Shown here in pieces: positions 30,126-43,516 of a stretch of DNA of 64,000 nucleotides. The DNA is taken from NCBI RefSeq assembly GCF_030272615.1, contig NC_081411.1, forward strand, positions 825,090,397 through 825,154,396. Direction: 5' to 3'. The notes beneath the pieces were generated by a model. The model did no database searches, had not been told where the DNA came from, and worked only from the letters and a program-made list of their open reading frames with translations. Position numbers and translations under genes: made by a program. The stretch comes from Cryptomeria japonica (Eukaryota; Streptophyta; Pinopsida; Cupressales; Cupressaceae). Numbering within the stretch: position 1 is the first letter of the stretch; each line of letters starts with the position of its first letter.

Positions 30126-32809
30126 CCTTCGGGCTTATTTATTGTATTCACACACATTATCAATTTTGACTTATATATATGACATGCAGGTTTTTGATAG
30201 TGATCTATTTATATTTTGCTTCTCCATGTATGCTAATATGATGCTATGAGTTTTATGATGCTTATCTATTTGATTCTATATGATTCTGAATGCAATAGTA
30301 GTACATGTATATATTAATGATGCTAAATGAATGCAAATGAACTCTACAATGAATGCTATAATGAATGCAAATGAATCTATAATGAAATGCAAATGAATCT
30401 ATAATGAATGCAAATGAATCTATAATGACTATTTTTTGTATGATAATGGTTGAACCAATTTAAACTCAAATACACCTTGAAGAAATGTTAGTTAGATGAT
30501 AGAAAGAAAAAATAATGGTAGAAAGAATGTGAGAAAGAAAGAAGCTGAGAAATCAACAAACTATCAATAAGCAAATGAGATGAGAATGAGAATGAAATTG
30601 AATGAATCACGAACCTGTGTCACATATTTTATTGTGTCAATATAAATTCATCACTGAGCCTTATTATTGAACAATGAAGCTTAGCACATCAGGGTATAAG
30701 GAACCAAGATGCAAAGATATCTCATTGTAGAAAAAAACACGTAGCAGACAAGGAGTGAACCCTCCATTCTGGGAATTATGCTAGGGGTCGAGGTATGTGT
30801 GGTGATTTCACCTTGATGTGAAGGCTCTTATCATAGACACCCACTAGAGAAATTTCCCTAGAATTTCATTGGTTCACACCACAAACAACAAATAAAGAAA
30901 AAGATAATGCCCTTCATAGCTCCTCTAGTAATTTGTAGACATCCTTGAGTAGCATAGGAACAATATCTGTCGCCAAATGATAAAAGATAAAGACTGACCT
31001 GGACAAAATTCAGCAGCTATAGTGACCTTGTGCCTTCATTCTCAGTTGTTTGATGTGATGGTTGATAATGTCTGATCTCAGAAAGTTGCGGACCCCATTT
31101 AAGACCGACCTGTCTGATTTCGAGTGTATCCTCTTTTGTTTAAGACAAGATAATGATCACTTTGATATGGATATGATACGATTGATAAGACAGTTTGATT
31201 GGTTGATTGCAAATTTTTGACTGGATAGTCGTATCCTTTGTTAACTTCATGTGAAGTGTTTGCTGGATATCTGCTAGGGTATTTGTTTCTCACAAGACAT
31301 TTTATTGCAAGTTTGTTCTGATTGATTGATTTTCGATTTTTAGTTCTTTTCCAAGAGCTTTTTCAATGTTTTTGGATTATGTGGATCGATATTTGAATGT
31401 TTTTGGTTGATTTTTTCAGGATCATATTTGAATGTTTTTGGTATTTTATGGTTTTTCAATGTTTTTGTAATTTGAGTTTTTCAATGTTTTTGTATTTCGA
31501 GTTTTTCAATGTTTTTTGAATTTTCAAAGGACGTTACATGATTTTTAGGATTTTTTCAGGACTTTATTTGATTTTTAGGATTTTTTCAGGACTTTATCTG
31601 ATTTTTAGGATTTTTTCAGGACTTTATCTGATTTTTAGGATTTTTTCAGGACTTTATCCGATTTTTAGGATTTTTTCAGTTATGCCCCCAGTGTGCAGAC
31701 CTATATGACATAATGATTTGCAGAATGCATGTGGAGACAAATTAATTTTTGACATGACCTATGTGAATGCAATATGCAAAATGAAAATGCATTTCCTATT
31801 CGAACAAGGTTGACTGTGTTTGTTTTAGCATTTGTAATACACCAATTGAAATGAAGGTGCAAAACATTTCATAAATAAGCGGTCAATCGATCCCTAAGGC
31901 CCTTTGGAACATTCAAATCAACACACTTAGTGACTAGGATTTACAAATGGAGACGCAGAAAACTTCCCCATTGGTTCTTGAAACTTTGATCTTTTTTTGC
32001 CCATGTGTGTGCAGATGAGTTAATTCCTACTCTTGTGTTCACTAAAGATCCTTAGCATCCTATATGACTAGCTACATGGATTATTCTAACTTCAAAAGCA
32101 TCCCAAATAGAGCCTCACTGCCAACAAGCCTTGAGAGCTCTAGTGAGGTTATAGACTGTAATTTCTCAAATATTGCTCCATTGCCAGTAGGCATTCATAG
32201 CCTTGATGGAGTTACTTGTATGTTCCCATAGTCAAGCTTTTTATCACATTTGTATACATGATATTTCAGTTATATATCATTGCTCTTTTGCCTTGAGATG
32301 GATATTTGGCATAGCTCTTTTTCTTTTTCTTTTCTTGTCTTGACTTGTAAGTAATGAAACCTTCTTGGGTGTGACAATTACAGCGGCACTAAAGTAGAAT
32401 TTTAGATTTTTCACTAGTCATATGATCAACTAGGTGTCTTGAGTCAATTAGAGATTTATTGTGTTTGAGATATAACAATTGATATATTTTGGGTTAACAA
32501 GTCTCAAATAGTGAAATCACTACCAAACCATAAGTAAAGTGTCATCATAGGGTAATGTTGAAAATGAACGACCTTAGGACCTCAAAGACTTCAAGTTTGA
32601 ATATCTAAGAAAGGAGATGACCCTTTCTTCTAATGGATGCAAATAGATGATAAACTTGGACAGTTGCCCTATTTTATTGATGTTTCTATATGAAAAATGC
32701 AGAAAATTTTGAGAATGCAATGCATTTAAAAAAGAAACTATATGTAATGTAGATGTTTTTAAATGATATGATATGCAATGCGGAAAATAAAACCTAAACT
32801 ATACAACCC
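30126..32809. other. Tat-C spacer between PMD gene and integrase
   Basis: This is about 2.7 kb of non-coding AT-rich sequence between the tail-to-tail PMD and integrase ends. It includes short ATGAATCTATAATGA repeats (30350-30430), TTTTTCAATGTTTTTG repeats (31360-31520) and a 30-bp minisatellite (31529-31678). No other coding segment is supported. Confidence 0.6.
31529..31678 (+). repeat. 30-bp minisatellite, five units
   Basis: There are five direct units of the form GGACTTTATCTGATTTTTAG + GATTTTTTCA. The first unit is the most diverged. They have no spacers, so this is a tandem repeat and not a CRISPR-like array. Confidence 0.9.
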
Positions 32810-34100
32810 TTAGGTATAACATTGCTTGAGGTGCATGTTGTTCATAGGGTCAGAGAGTGGATCTCCTTCCATGGTAGCCAAATTATATGCTCCATTGCCT
32901 ATGACCCTTGTTATAATGAAAGGACCTAGCCAGTTAGGTTCAAATTTCCCTGGCCTTTCTCATTCCGCTAGGTTCCTTTGATTCTCTTTAAGTACTAGAT
33001 CCCCCACTTGAAAAGTTCATGGGCGGACCCATTTATTATAGCTCTGTCTTAGTCTGTTTTGATATCCTTGTAGATGGTTAAACATTGTTTGTCTTTTTTC
33101 ATCAAGGGTTTCGAGTTCTTATAACCTAACTACCCTGTAGTCTTCCTCTGATATGATGTTTTGTAAGGAGACTCTTAGAGATGACATTTCTATTTCAATG
33201 GGGAGTATCACTTCTGTCCCATAGACCAAGGAATATGGTGTTTCTCCTGTAGGTGTGCGTACTCCTGTTCTATAAGCCTAGAGAGCGGGATTTAACTGGA
33301 GATGCTAGTCTCATCTTGTGTCAATGACTACTTTCTTAAGAATTTTCAATATTATTTTATTTGTAGCCTTTTCTTTCCCATTACTTTGTGGATAATATGG
33401 TGTGGCAAATCTCTGTTGTATGTGAAATTTGTCACACAACTCTTTCAATTCCTGGTTTTTAAATGGACGTCCATTATCTGTAACAAAGCACATTGGAACT
33501 CCGTATCTACATATAATGTAGTTGAGCATGAATTTTGCTATCTGCTTTCCAGTGGTGTATGTTAGAGTAATTGTCTCAACCCATTTGGTAAAGTATTCAG
33601 TGGCTGTCAAGATGAACTTGTGCCCATTGGAAGAAGTAGGGTTGATTTTACCCACTAGATCTAATCCCCATTGTGAAAACGGCCATGGTGATGTAATGGG
33701 TTGAATATCTTGTGCTGGTGCATGAATAAGGTCTCCATGCATTTGACATTGTTTACACTTTTGTACATACTTGTAAGCATCTTTTTCCATGGTTGGCTAG
33801 TAATACCCCGTTCTTAGCAATTTCTTTGACAATGGCAGACTTCTTTGGTGAGCCCCATAGATTCCATCATGGACCTTTTTTAAAGCAAGGTGTGCTTTAT
33901 TCTCATCCAGGCATCAGAGAAGAGTTCCATCAAAACCTTTTCTATACAAAGTATCAGCTATAATGGTGTACCTAGATGCCTAATGAATAACTGTCTTATT
34001 TTGATTTGCTGGACAGATCTAGTGACATGTATTGAGTATGTAAATATGTATATATTTCATTGTACCAAGGTGATTCTGGACCCACAATTGCACATACATA
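32810..34100 (-). pseudogene. Tat-C integrase
   Basis: On the minus strand, the end of the HHCC zinc-binding part is visible as CKQCQMHGDLIHAPAQ. The catalytic core follows: first Asp in WGLDLVGKI, second Asp in VTDNGRPFKN. The Glu position reads NGKEKATNK, where Tat integrases normally have NGQAEATNK, so Lys stands at the catalytic Glu. The C-terminal part includes TPYSLVYGTEVILPIE, GDLVLKENQR, NWLGPFII and NNMHLKQCYT before the stop at 32810. Stops occur at several positions in the C-terminal half. Integrase would join element cDNA to the chromosome; this copy should be inactive. Confidence 0.85.
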
Positions 34101-34129
34101 GTCTGATAGGGGAGTCTCATATGTTGGTA

Positions 34130-34560
34130 GCATTATTTGTTCTATGATAAACTCAAACTGATTTTCATTAGCAGGCATATTCAAAAGAGATCCTATGGTT
34201 GCCATTGCATCCGCTGCCTTGTTTTGTATCCTTGGGATTTGTTCAAAGGTAATTTTGTTGAAGTACTCCTTGTAATCTTTGACCAACTTCTTATAAGGCA
34301 GGAGTTTGTCATCCTTCATGTTGTAATCATTATTGACCTAGTTTACAATAAACTATGAATCACCATATACTTGTAACTCTTGTATTTTCCATTGTACAGT
34401 TGTACGAAGCCCTATGAGGAGAGCTTCATATTCAGCCATATTGTTGGTGCATTGGAAATTGATCCTAAATGACTTAGGTATAACGTCCCCTTGAGGAGTA
34501 ATGAAGAGAATCCCTGCTCCAAATCCATGACTTGTATATGACCCATCAAAGTATAACTTT
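34130..34560 (-). pseudogene. Tat-C second (archaeal-type) RNase H
   Basis: After the stop that follows FTASVM the frame reads KLYFDGSYTSHGFGAGILF (Asp1), NNMAEYEALLIGL (Glu), VYGDS (Asp), then a C-terminal PRIQNKAADAMATIGSLL. This is a second RNase H domain, distinct from the one fused to RT and found in Tat-lineage Ty3 elements. Stops occur at GDS*F and VN*V. It is the main reason for assigning Tat-C to this lineage. Confidence 0.85.
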
Positions 34561-35954
34561 CACATTACTGAGGCAGTAAATGTAAACACGGATTCATCTA
34601 GAAAGTCTATCAGCAATGGGTGACTCTCCTGTGTAGGAGCCTTTGCTAATTGATATGCTATAATTTGTCCTTTGATGGCTTTTATGTCTATGTATTCTAT
34701 ATCAAACTCGCTCAAGATCATAACCCACTTAGCCAATCGCCCAGTCAATGTTGCTCTGCTCAATAGGTACTTGAGTGGGTCAAAGTGTGCAATGAGTTGT
34801 ACCTTATGACTTGACATGTAATGCCTGAGATTTTGGGATGCAAATATTACTGCTAAGCATGCTCACTCTATGGGGGTATAATTAAGTTCATAGCCAATGA
34901 GAGTCCTACTTATATAATAAATGGCTCTTTCTTTTCCATTTTTGTCATGTTGTGCCAATAGAGCTCCTAGAGCTGAGTTTGTTGCTGATATGTATAACAA
35001 TAGAGGTTGTCTTAGAGTACGAGATATTAATACTGGTGTGTTCAAAAGATAATCTTTCAAAGCTTGGAAATCTTCCTGGCATTGTTCTGTCCATTTAAAA
35101 GTAACTCCTTTCCTGAGTAAATGTTGGAATGGGTGACACTTATCTGCCAACTGTGCTATGAATCTCCTTATGGATTGCAGTCTTCCTTGTAACCCTCTGA
35201 GTTGTTTAAGTGTTGATGAATGTTGCATATCAATGATTGCCTTCACCTTGGCAGGGTCTATTTCAATTCCTCTATTTGATACTATAAACCCTAACAGTTT
35301 ACCTGTTGTTACGCCAAACACACACTTCTTCCGGTTTAATCTGACATTATACTATTCCAACCAATCAAATATCTATGTAAGAAATGCAAGGTGACTTTCT
35401 CTTGTTTGTGATTTAGCCAATATATCATCCACACAATCTTCTATTATGTTATGGATCATATCATGAAACAATGTTGTCATGGCTCTTTGGTATATTGCTC
35501 CGGTATTTTTGAGACCAAATGGCATCACATTCCAGCAGTATATTCCCCATGTGCATGTAAAGGCCATTTTATGTTTATCTTCTGGTGTAATTCTAATCTG
35601 GTTGTATCCTAAAAAACCATCCATTAAGGATAACATCTCATTTCCAGCAATTAGGTCAACTATCATGTCAATATTAGGTAGCGGGAAGTCATCCTTAGGA
35701 CAAGCTTTATTTAGATCCCAAAAATCAGTACAGATTCTTATGCCTCCTATGGTCTTAGTCACAGGTACCAGGTTGGATATCCATTCCGTGTAGTCAATAG
35801 GTCTAATAAAACCTACATCCAACAACTTTTGTAGTTCTATTTTAACCAGTAATGCGATACTTAGATGCATTTTTCTCAATTTTTGCTTGTAAGGTTTAAC
35901 TCCTGGTATCAAAGGTAAGTGATGCAACACTAATTCAGAGTCTAAACCTGGCAT
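34560..35954 (-). pseudogene. Tat-C reverse transcriptase and RNase H
   Basis: The minus strand from 35954 includes HHLPLIPGVKPYKQKLRKMH, LVPVTKTIGGIRICTDFWDL, ACPKDDFPLPNIDMIVD, NEMLSLMDGFLGYNQIRI, MPFGLKNTGAIYQRAM and the active site DCVDDIL (Tyr of YVDD replaced by Cys). After a frame break near 35350 come LGFIVSNRGIEIDPAKVKAI and LQGRLQSIRRFI. The first RNase H begins at LLLYISATNSALGALL and ends with GRLAKWVMILSEFDIEYID. It copies element RNA into DNA and removes the RNA. Confidence 0.9.
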
Positions 35955-36682
35955 GTCTGAATAGGACCAAGCAAATTTGATAGGTCTTTTTTTGAAAAAA
36001 TGGATGAATCTATCTTTTTCTTCCTTGCTTAGTGATTTTTCTAGATGGATGTTATGTACAACCTCCCCTTCTGCTATGTTTACTTCTTCTATTTCCTCTA
36101 TAAGTAATGTTGACCTTCTGTTTCCATAGGAAGATTACCCAAGTCACTCTTGTCATTATGGGTAGTTTGATCCTTATCTTCTATTATAGAAGTACTTTCT
36201 TCTCCAAAGTATGCCGTTCTATTCAGGTCTATAACAAACCCTGCTTTATGATCACCTTGTGGAAATCCCTCTCTAACTCCTAGAAATTTTGAAATTGCTT
36301 CATCATTTTCAAACCAATCCAGTGTTGGTTTTCCTTCTTGCCCCTAATCAATCAAGTGTGAATGCACTAGGGGTAAATTATTACTCCCTTCTTTAGTAGA
36401 CTCTGATACCATGAAGACTTGATTGTTTGACTGACCTTGTGTATCTTCATCCTGTATAAGCCTTATTTGATTTCTTAATATTACACTTTTTGGTGGGCTA
36501 GAATCATGGAGTGATAAGAATTTATAGTCATGAGAGTCTGTCTCACTTTCAATATATGTTTCATCATATGAGCTATCATCACTTATTTCTTCTTGTTCCT
36601 ATCCCCGATTCTATTGTAGATTGACTGGTCTTCTTTGGACATTAGTTACCCTTCTTAAGCCTGGTATAAGCCTTTGCAATAT

Positions 36683-38494
36683 TTATTCATCTGTTTCATT
36701 AGGTTGAGTCTGAGTTGCTTCTCGTGGTAGAAGTAGTGACAATAACCATGGGTGGGATTCGGGTGGTGGTGGTAAACTTGCATCTATTGCCACATTAGCC
36801 TGTACTGCTGTGTCAATAACTGCATCATTTTGTAACTCAGTGGTAGGTTCTTGCAAGAGTTGTCTCATGTCTTCTCCATCTGATTCTGCACTAGGTGATG
36901 TAGGTACCTGATTACTTGTTTGAGATGAAGATGGAAGCATCTGTGTGGACAAATTCCTTTGTGATATGTAATCTGATGGTTTGCTTGGCTGATTTATTAT
37001 ATCAAGAGTATGTTGTCTTGCTTCGGTGATATGTTGTACATGCTTGTATCCCAATCCTTGATTCCCTAGATTATCATTGGGAACAACAGGTTCTAGTCTT
37101 CCTTGTTTCTGTAACCCAAGGCCTATGGTACCATAATATCCATGTCTTTGGAGTATTTTGAATCCATTTCCATACTGATTTGGGTGTATTCTAGGTATTG
37201 TCATATGATCTTATTCTCTATATATCCAATGTTTAACATCTTTGTTCAAGGATTCTTCTTGTAAGTCACCCCATCTAATGAAAGAGCACGAGTCTGTGTA
37301 TCTGACAATTTCTTTTCCTTTGTCTTGTTTTTGCACTGTATTGTGAGGTTTCCTAAAGGACTTAGGAGAAAGAGACAATTGTTTCCCACTTAAAGTATTT
37401 TCAATAGAGTACTCTCCACAACCCATATCTTTTATTTGTAAGGAGGATGTTGTAGGCATTTCCTTTTTTGTTTTAGTGATCTTTAATTTTTCCAGCTGTG
37501 TAGTGAGAGGTGCTACCTGATTGATAGGTACCTGATTATCCATACTGTCTTTCAGATAATTGCAATGTTGGAATGTGTTCGGATCACCCTTTATGGTGAT
37601 TTCAATACCATTGTATGGGAATTTGACACATTGATGGAATGTGGATGGTACTGCTTGCATGGTGTGGATCCATTGGCTGCCCAATAACATGTTATATCCC
37701 AGCTCTTTTTCTAAGACTTGAAAAGAAACTTCTGTCGTTATTGGTCCTACTTGTACAGGTAATATTACAATGCCTTTAGATGGACTTTCTTCATCATCGC
37801 AATCCTTGATGTTTATCCTCTTGGAAGAATCAACGTGAAGCTCAGAATACCCTAGTGCTTTGACCAACTTTAAAGTACAAATGTTGAGATCGGCTCCCCC
37901 ATCTATGAGTACTCTTTTGATTCTTCTCTTATGAATGTAAGCTTCCAGATGTAGAGGGTCATTATGAAGCAATCTATCACTAGGAATATCTTGTTCTGTG
38001 AATGCAATACGTGTGCTTTGTGTCAGATTTCCCACCATAGACTGGAAGGCATTTTCATCTATATCTCTGTTCACTATCAAATCTTGAAGTGCTTTGTCCA
38101 GTATAGCTTTATGAGTGGGCAAAATTTGCAATAGTTCGAATAATGATATCTGTGCAGGAGTTTTCTTAAGTTGGTCAACAACATTGTAAGTTCCTACTGT
38201 TGGTGGTTGATTTTGTGGTATTCCTTGTAAAGTCACCTTTGATCTACGAGTAACTATTACACAGTCTCTGTCTCTAGGAGTTATTGTAGCGATTGTATCA
38301 TTTGTATCATAGGATATTTTATCAAGATTTATGTTAAATCCCTCTTCATAGTCTTTATGGGTATGTTTGACATCCATGATATGTTCTATGAGTTCATCTT
38401 CAAACCAACCTAAGTGAGATGGTTGATCATGCCCCCAGTCTCTGAGACAAAGATTTCTATCATCATCATCATACTTTGGTGCCTTTGATATCAT
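36683..38494 (-). pseudogene. Tat-C protease and G-patch-like segment
   Basis: The minus strand from 38494 has a long frame. The aspartic protease motif is KRVLIDGGADLNICTL (about 37885-37925; DGGA is usual in Tat proteases), followed by VGPITTEVSFQVLEKELGYN and MLLGSQWIHTMQAVPSTFHQ. After the stop the next frame (37204-36683) has GFKILQRHGYYGTIGLGLQK and NQGLGYKH, a glycine pattern like a G-patch, as in the matching place in Tat-E. A Pro/Ser-rich linker to RT follows, broken by stops (36000-36680). Confidence 0.8.
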
Positions 38495-38571
38495 GCAAAT
38501 TTGGTTTTCCTCTATGTGAGTGTCTTGATATTGGTTATCTTGATCAAGTATTTCTTGTGAATCCTTGTTTG

Positions 38572-40513
38572 TTATATTTTCTGAGCTAATGGCATGAATA
38601 GTGTGGCATGAATAGTGTAGTCGTATGAGACCTTTGTGTAGTTAGCTGTATTGTCTTGGATACCTGATGTGGTAGCTTTCCCTTTGTCATGCTTAACAAA
38701 AGGATCCTTAAAAATCATATGATTTGTGTTTGCCGAGGTTTTATCGGTATCAATTGTGATGTCTCCTTGGTCTATCATATCTTGGACCAGGTTTTTCAAT
38801 TTTGTAGCAACTTGCCATTTTGTGACCTTTAGTTCTATGATAATCACAGAAATCATTATCATTCCACCATGTGGGTTTGAAAGGACCTGGTTCATACACT
38901 CTTACATTAGGTAAAGTGATCATGTTTGTCTATATTAACTTTTTGAGCACTGACTCAATAGGTTCTCCTAGAGGTGTGTAATTTCTTCTCAGAGTATTTA
39001 CCCTGGGGTATCTTGTGTTCATGTTCTATGTAGCATTTACATTTGCTGATGTTGTGTTATTCCCTATATGTGTATTTGTTGATTGACTCATTCCCAAAGA
39101 TAAAATGGGTTGAGTTTTGTTTATTGTTCTGGCATCTACAATACCATCATTGGTCACATTTTTGTTTTTCGACCAAAACTTAGATTTGTCATTATTGTTG
39201 GTATTGCTATACTTAATAAGACCTTTTTCTACTAGCCCCTTTTCACATTTGAGAGCCTTTTCCATGATTTGTTTGAATGTGGTTAAACATTGCATCTGTA
39301 TTAGATATTTAATTTTATGAATCAAATTTTCTGTGACCATATCCACTTGCTCTATTTCTGGGATAACTGTCTTGCACCTCCTATAGAGATCCCTCCATTG
39401 TTGTATGAAGGCTGCAAATGTTTCATTATCATATTGTTTAGCGGCACACAAATCCATCAAAGTAACCAGGGTGTCAATTTTGTGCAAGAAGTTTACAATA
39501 AATTGTTCAGCTAATTCTCTCCATGATGTGATGGTTGGTGGTAAATGTGAAAACCACTCTAGAGCCGGACCTCCTAGAATTTTAGGAAATAGTCTCATTA
39601 GATAAGTATCTTCTGAGGCAACCTCTATACATGTCCTAAAAAATTCTCTGATATGATCTCTAGGATCACCCTTCCCTCGATATCTATCAAATTTAGGCAT
39701 TTCAAAATGTTGTGGGAAAGGTGGCATGTATAATGTGAGATCGAATGGATAAGGATGTAAGTCCTGCATTGTGTAGCTTTTTTTATTGTTATTAGTTTGC
39801 ATGGTCGTCATTTGTTATTGTAAATTTTGTATTTGTTGTGTCAGAATATCTGTTTGTGTCAAAGGTATACCTCATGTTTGTGTATGTCCCATAAAAGGAT
39901 TCGTGGTTGCATAACTAGGAGGTTGTTGGAAGGTACCAAGATTATAACCTTGTGTATTGTGTGTTCCACTAGGTACTGTGAAATAGATGATATGTGAGCC
40001 CATGTTTGGTTGAGTTGTACTTGTTGAAGTGGCAATACCTAGATTTGCATTTTGTTGACTATATGTGGATCCCATAGAATAGGAAACTGGAGGTTGGGTT
40101 GCACTTGTTTCTTGTTTTTGAATAGGTGCTGAGACACTTGATATTACCAGTATGCTTTGTGATGGTATACACACATTGATTACCAAGGATGACACACTTG
40201 TTTGAAATTTTGCATTTGTGTTGACATTTGTTTGGATAGGTACGTTTTGAGGAAAAATGGAGGTTGTTGCTTGTATTTGTGTCAAGGGTGATGTTTGACT
40301 ATTATCTTGACCTAAAGTTTTTCCCGGTGGTAAAATCTTTGTGACATCAAAATCCTCAGGTAGTTTTGCCCCATTTTGTATTAACAACGAAAGACACTTG
40401 TCCCTATCGCTATGTATAAGTGCATCTAGGATCATGAGGACATGTGGGTCTTGTTGTGCGGATTCAATTTCTTCCTTTGTCAAATGCTGTTGTAATTCAT
40501 TTAGGGTGGACAT
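38572..40513 (-). pseudogene. Tat-C gag
   Basis: The first segment (40513-39872) starts MSTLNELQQHLTKEEIES and is Gln/Thr/Pro-rich. The second (39811-39026) holds the capsid-like core: PFPQHFEMPKFDRYRGKGDP, then IREFFRTCIEV, LGGPALEWFSHLPPTITSW, LAEQFIVNF, and ETFAAFIQQWRDLYRRC. The third (38895-38572) links to protease. Frame breaks near 39850 and 38940 separate them. I see no CCHC knuckle. Gag would package element RNA. Confidence 0.85.
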
Positions 40514-40718
40514 TGTCTATGTACCTGAGTGTTGACCTATTGACATGTCTAAATTCCAAGTAGGGTTTACAGACTGTGTGTTGTTTAGGTCCATTATTCC
40601 TTTCACTTTCTACAACCTTGTGATGGGAATCTAAAATTACTTATATGAGGGTGGTTCTATGCAAGACGATCACATAACCCTAGACTATAGATGTAAATGC
40701 AAGGCTATACTAGACTCT

Positions 40719-41015
40719 CTATTGAGGATTTTGACATGAGACCTTTTGAGAATTCCTAGATTTCTCTAATGCAAGTCTTTCCATTTGTTAACGAAGTTGT
40801 TCAGCCTCAATCTCTCTATCAATTATATGGGAAATCCTAGACTCAACGTTTATCTCATGTATGACTCCTATATATTGAGGTGCACTTCTTCTTAAATACC
40901 AAGCTAAGTTAGCTAGACCATCAATGATTTCTCATTGACCGCCATTTGGAACTAAATTAGGTTGCTCGAAGGGGAGAAAACCATCACCTGGGAGACCCAT
41001 GAAGGCACATGCTAT
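40719..41015 (-). pseudogene. possible extra ORF or gag extension upstream of Tat-C gag
   Basis: Between gag and the inserted chromovirus, the minus strand has a protein-like frame of about 95 codons with three stops: MGLPGDGFLPFEQPNL, IIDGLANLAWYLRRSAPQY, IGVIHEINVESRISHIID, REIEAEQLR, QMERLALEKSR. Low stop density and balanced composition suggest former coding use. It may be an N-terminal extension of gag or a separate upstream ORF like those reported for Ogre-type Tat elements. I recognise no domain. Confidence 0.4.
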
Positions 41016-41303
41016 GAATCTATAACTGAAAATGGACTTAGACGTGTATGAGGTCTAGATGAAGATGTATATGATAATGTAGGACTATGTAACTAATATG
41101 GATGACAATGCAAAAGACTTGGGACGATAATGAGGACGTAAGTAAGACTATGTATAAAGATGTACGATGATAATGAGGACATATGTGGGACTATGAAAAG
41201 GAAGTAGGATGATAATGTGGATGTGAGTGGGACTATGCAAAGGATGTAGGATGATAATGAGGACATGATTAGGAATATGCAAAATACTGCCCAGGGTCAC
41301 AAG

Positions 41304-43463
41304 TGGTGCAGGAGCACCTAGTTGAGTAAAACTCCCATTTTTGAGTATTTAATGCTTTTATGTTTGTAAAGTCTTGTGTTAGGTTGATTATGCTGTTTTA
41401 GGTTGTTTTGGGTCATATTGAGTGGTTTTGATCTCATTTTGGGCTCTAGAGATCAAGTTTTACCTTTTAGGCCTTGAGTTGACAATTTTTGGCAAAAATG
41501 TGCAAAATTGCCAAAAAGGTCTCCTAATATCTTCAAGAGAATTGAAACATTTTTTTTAAGTGTTTTTAAGCATGTCTAAGTTGTTTAGGAAAGTTGATAA
41601 GGCTAGGTTGTCAAAAATGCCTTTTTGAGCAAGAAAAGTTGTCATTTGGCTTGAAAAGTTGTCAAAATTGTCGTTTTCTTGCAAAATGAAGTTATTGAAG
41701 CCTCATGTCCATACTATCACCTGAAAAACAATTGGAGAAACTATATAAGGGCTCCCTTTTCCTTGGAAAGGGTTGGTGCTTGTATTTACAAGAGAAGCTT
41801 AATAGAAATCATGCTTTCTTGGCTTTTATGACTATTTTTCCTTCCTTTTGAATAACAATCCGTACTGTAGCTGTGCAAATCCACATTGTACCTTCTTGGA
41901 AGTTGAAGTGTTGATGTAATAAAATTTCCCATGTAATTGTTTCATTGGATTTTTATTTGCAAGGTGGTTGTACAAAAATATTTGTAAACTGTGTACCTAC
42001 TGCCCTGCCAGGGGTTTGGAGTTGTAAAATGCATCAACTTGGTTGATCCAAGTCTAGGATCCCTCCAATGGATTCTTCCAAGTTGATTCATATATATATA
42101 GTGTTCATACATCTCTTTTTGCACCAAAGAAGTGTTTTGAAGATGTACTTGAGTGAATTCTAGGCAAGTGTTTGTCATTTGGCTAGTAGCATAAACAAAA
42201 CTCAAGGATCACACTGAAAAGTAATTTGGGTGAGAAAATGAATGTGATAGAGGCCTGGACATTTGGCCAAGGGCATTGAGTATCTTCTTGGATGGCTAGT
42301 TTAGCTTGTTCTTACTTAATCTTTCTCATTTTGTAATCAAACAGTGAGTTCACTCTTTTTATGACTTGTATGTGGCAAAATGCCCATGGAATGCTTGAAG
42401 AGCATAATCCAAGCCTTGAATCATGAAGGAAATGTAATAGGAGGTGTGTTACATGTTTGAAGACCTCATTGAGGTGTTTTCCCAATTCCAAACTCTTCAT
42501 TTTTGCAGGTCCCAAAGTGTAATGTTGCTAATTGGTAAAAGAGCAGTGAATTGACTGTCACAGTGACAATTTTCTAATTTTTCAGTTAGTGTGCCAAGTG
42601 TTTGGAAAAATGACAAGTGGTAGTGGCTTGGTTAGTGTTCTCCAAGGTGTGGCAGACTTCCTCAGTCAGTTTTAATCCTTGTTTTTTGAAGGAGTTGACA
42701 AATCAAACTTTGCAAGCGCAAAACCCTCACTAAACCCTCCTTTTGTGCCATAAAAAGTGGGCAGTCATTAACCTTCCTCATGGAGCACAAAACCTGAAAA
42801 ATATTCAAGAATAGACCTACTAAATAGCATTAAAAACAATTTTTATGGTTTTAATGCCCATCATTGGGTTAGGTGAGGAAAAAGGAGCCAATTAGGCCTC
42901 CACGGGCTAGTAGCCCTTTGTTGCATAACACACAAAAATGACTGTTATTTGTCAAGTGCATGAAACTGATGGCAAAGTGAAACTTGGGCTTATGAAACAT
43001 GGTGAGAAAAATCCCAAGCACTCAAACAAGTGTTACTTGGGCCCCTAATCAATGTGCAGCCTCATGTGGGGGTAGTTGATCTTAGTTGGTGAATTTGAGC
43101 AAGCCAAGGGTCAAGGACCTCAAACAAAATTGTGAGCATTCAAAGGTGAGAAATACCTTATTGCCCCTATATTTCCATGTGGAAGACCCCTAGTACCCTC
43201 TAAAACCTAAGGTAGAAGTCCCCAAGAACTAAGAATGAGAATGTGTAGTTGGAAGGATAAGTAATTTGAGTAGATCTATGCATGGGCGAGAGCCATCACC
43301 TAAAAGGGAGTTTATTAGGCAAGTGAACCATGGAGTACCTGGCATTATAATAATAAGATAGATTGAGTAGTCATACAAAATAGACTCTACAAGTCTTTGG
43401 TAATAAATTGATCCTTTTGAGCAAATTAGCCTTGTGAGCACTTTCCTAGCAAGCTCCCTATCA
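41304..43463 (+). repeat. chromovirus D 5' LTR
   Basis: The LTR is 2,160 bp, from TGGTGCAGGAGCACCTAG to AGCAAGCTCCCTATCA. A TATA box (TATATAAG) lies at 41742-41749, about 440 bases in, leaving a long R-U5. The copy at 48127-50288 differs by scattered substitutions. Confidence 0.95.
41742..41749 (+). promoter_or_regulatory. TATA box of chromovirus D LTR
   Basis: TATATAAG lies in AACTATATAAGGGCTCCC. The same sequence occurs in the 3' LTR at 48564-48571. Confidence 0.7.
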
Positions 43464-43466
43464 TAG

Positions 43467-43479
43467 TGGTATCAGAGCC
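43467..43479 (+). promoter_or_regulatory. chromovirus D primer binding site
   Basis: TGGTATCAGAGCC lies three bases after the LTR end, complementary to initiator methionine tRNA. Confidence 0.9.
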
Positions 43480-43516
43480 AACAAAAGTTTTAGGAGGAAA
43501 GAAACATTAGGCAAAC

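Noticed and set aside
31529-31678. Regular 30-bp repeats as a possible CRISPR array
   Set aside because: The units are directly adjacent with no spacers, so this is a minisatellite.
33302-33565. Plus-strand frames across 33302-36000 and 59497-60003
   Set aside because: They are shadows of the minus-strand integrase and RT genes of Tat-C and Tat-E.
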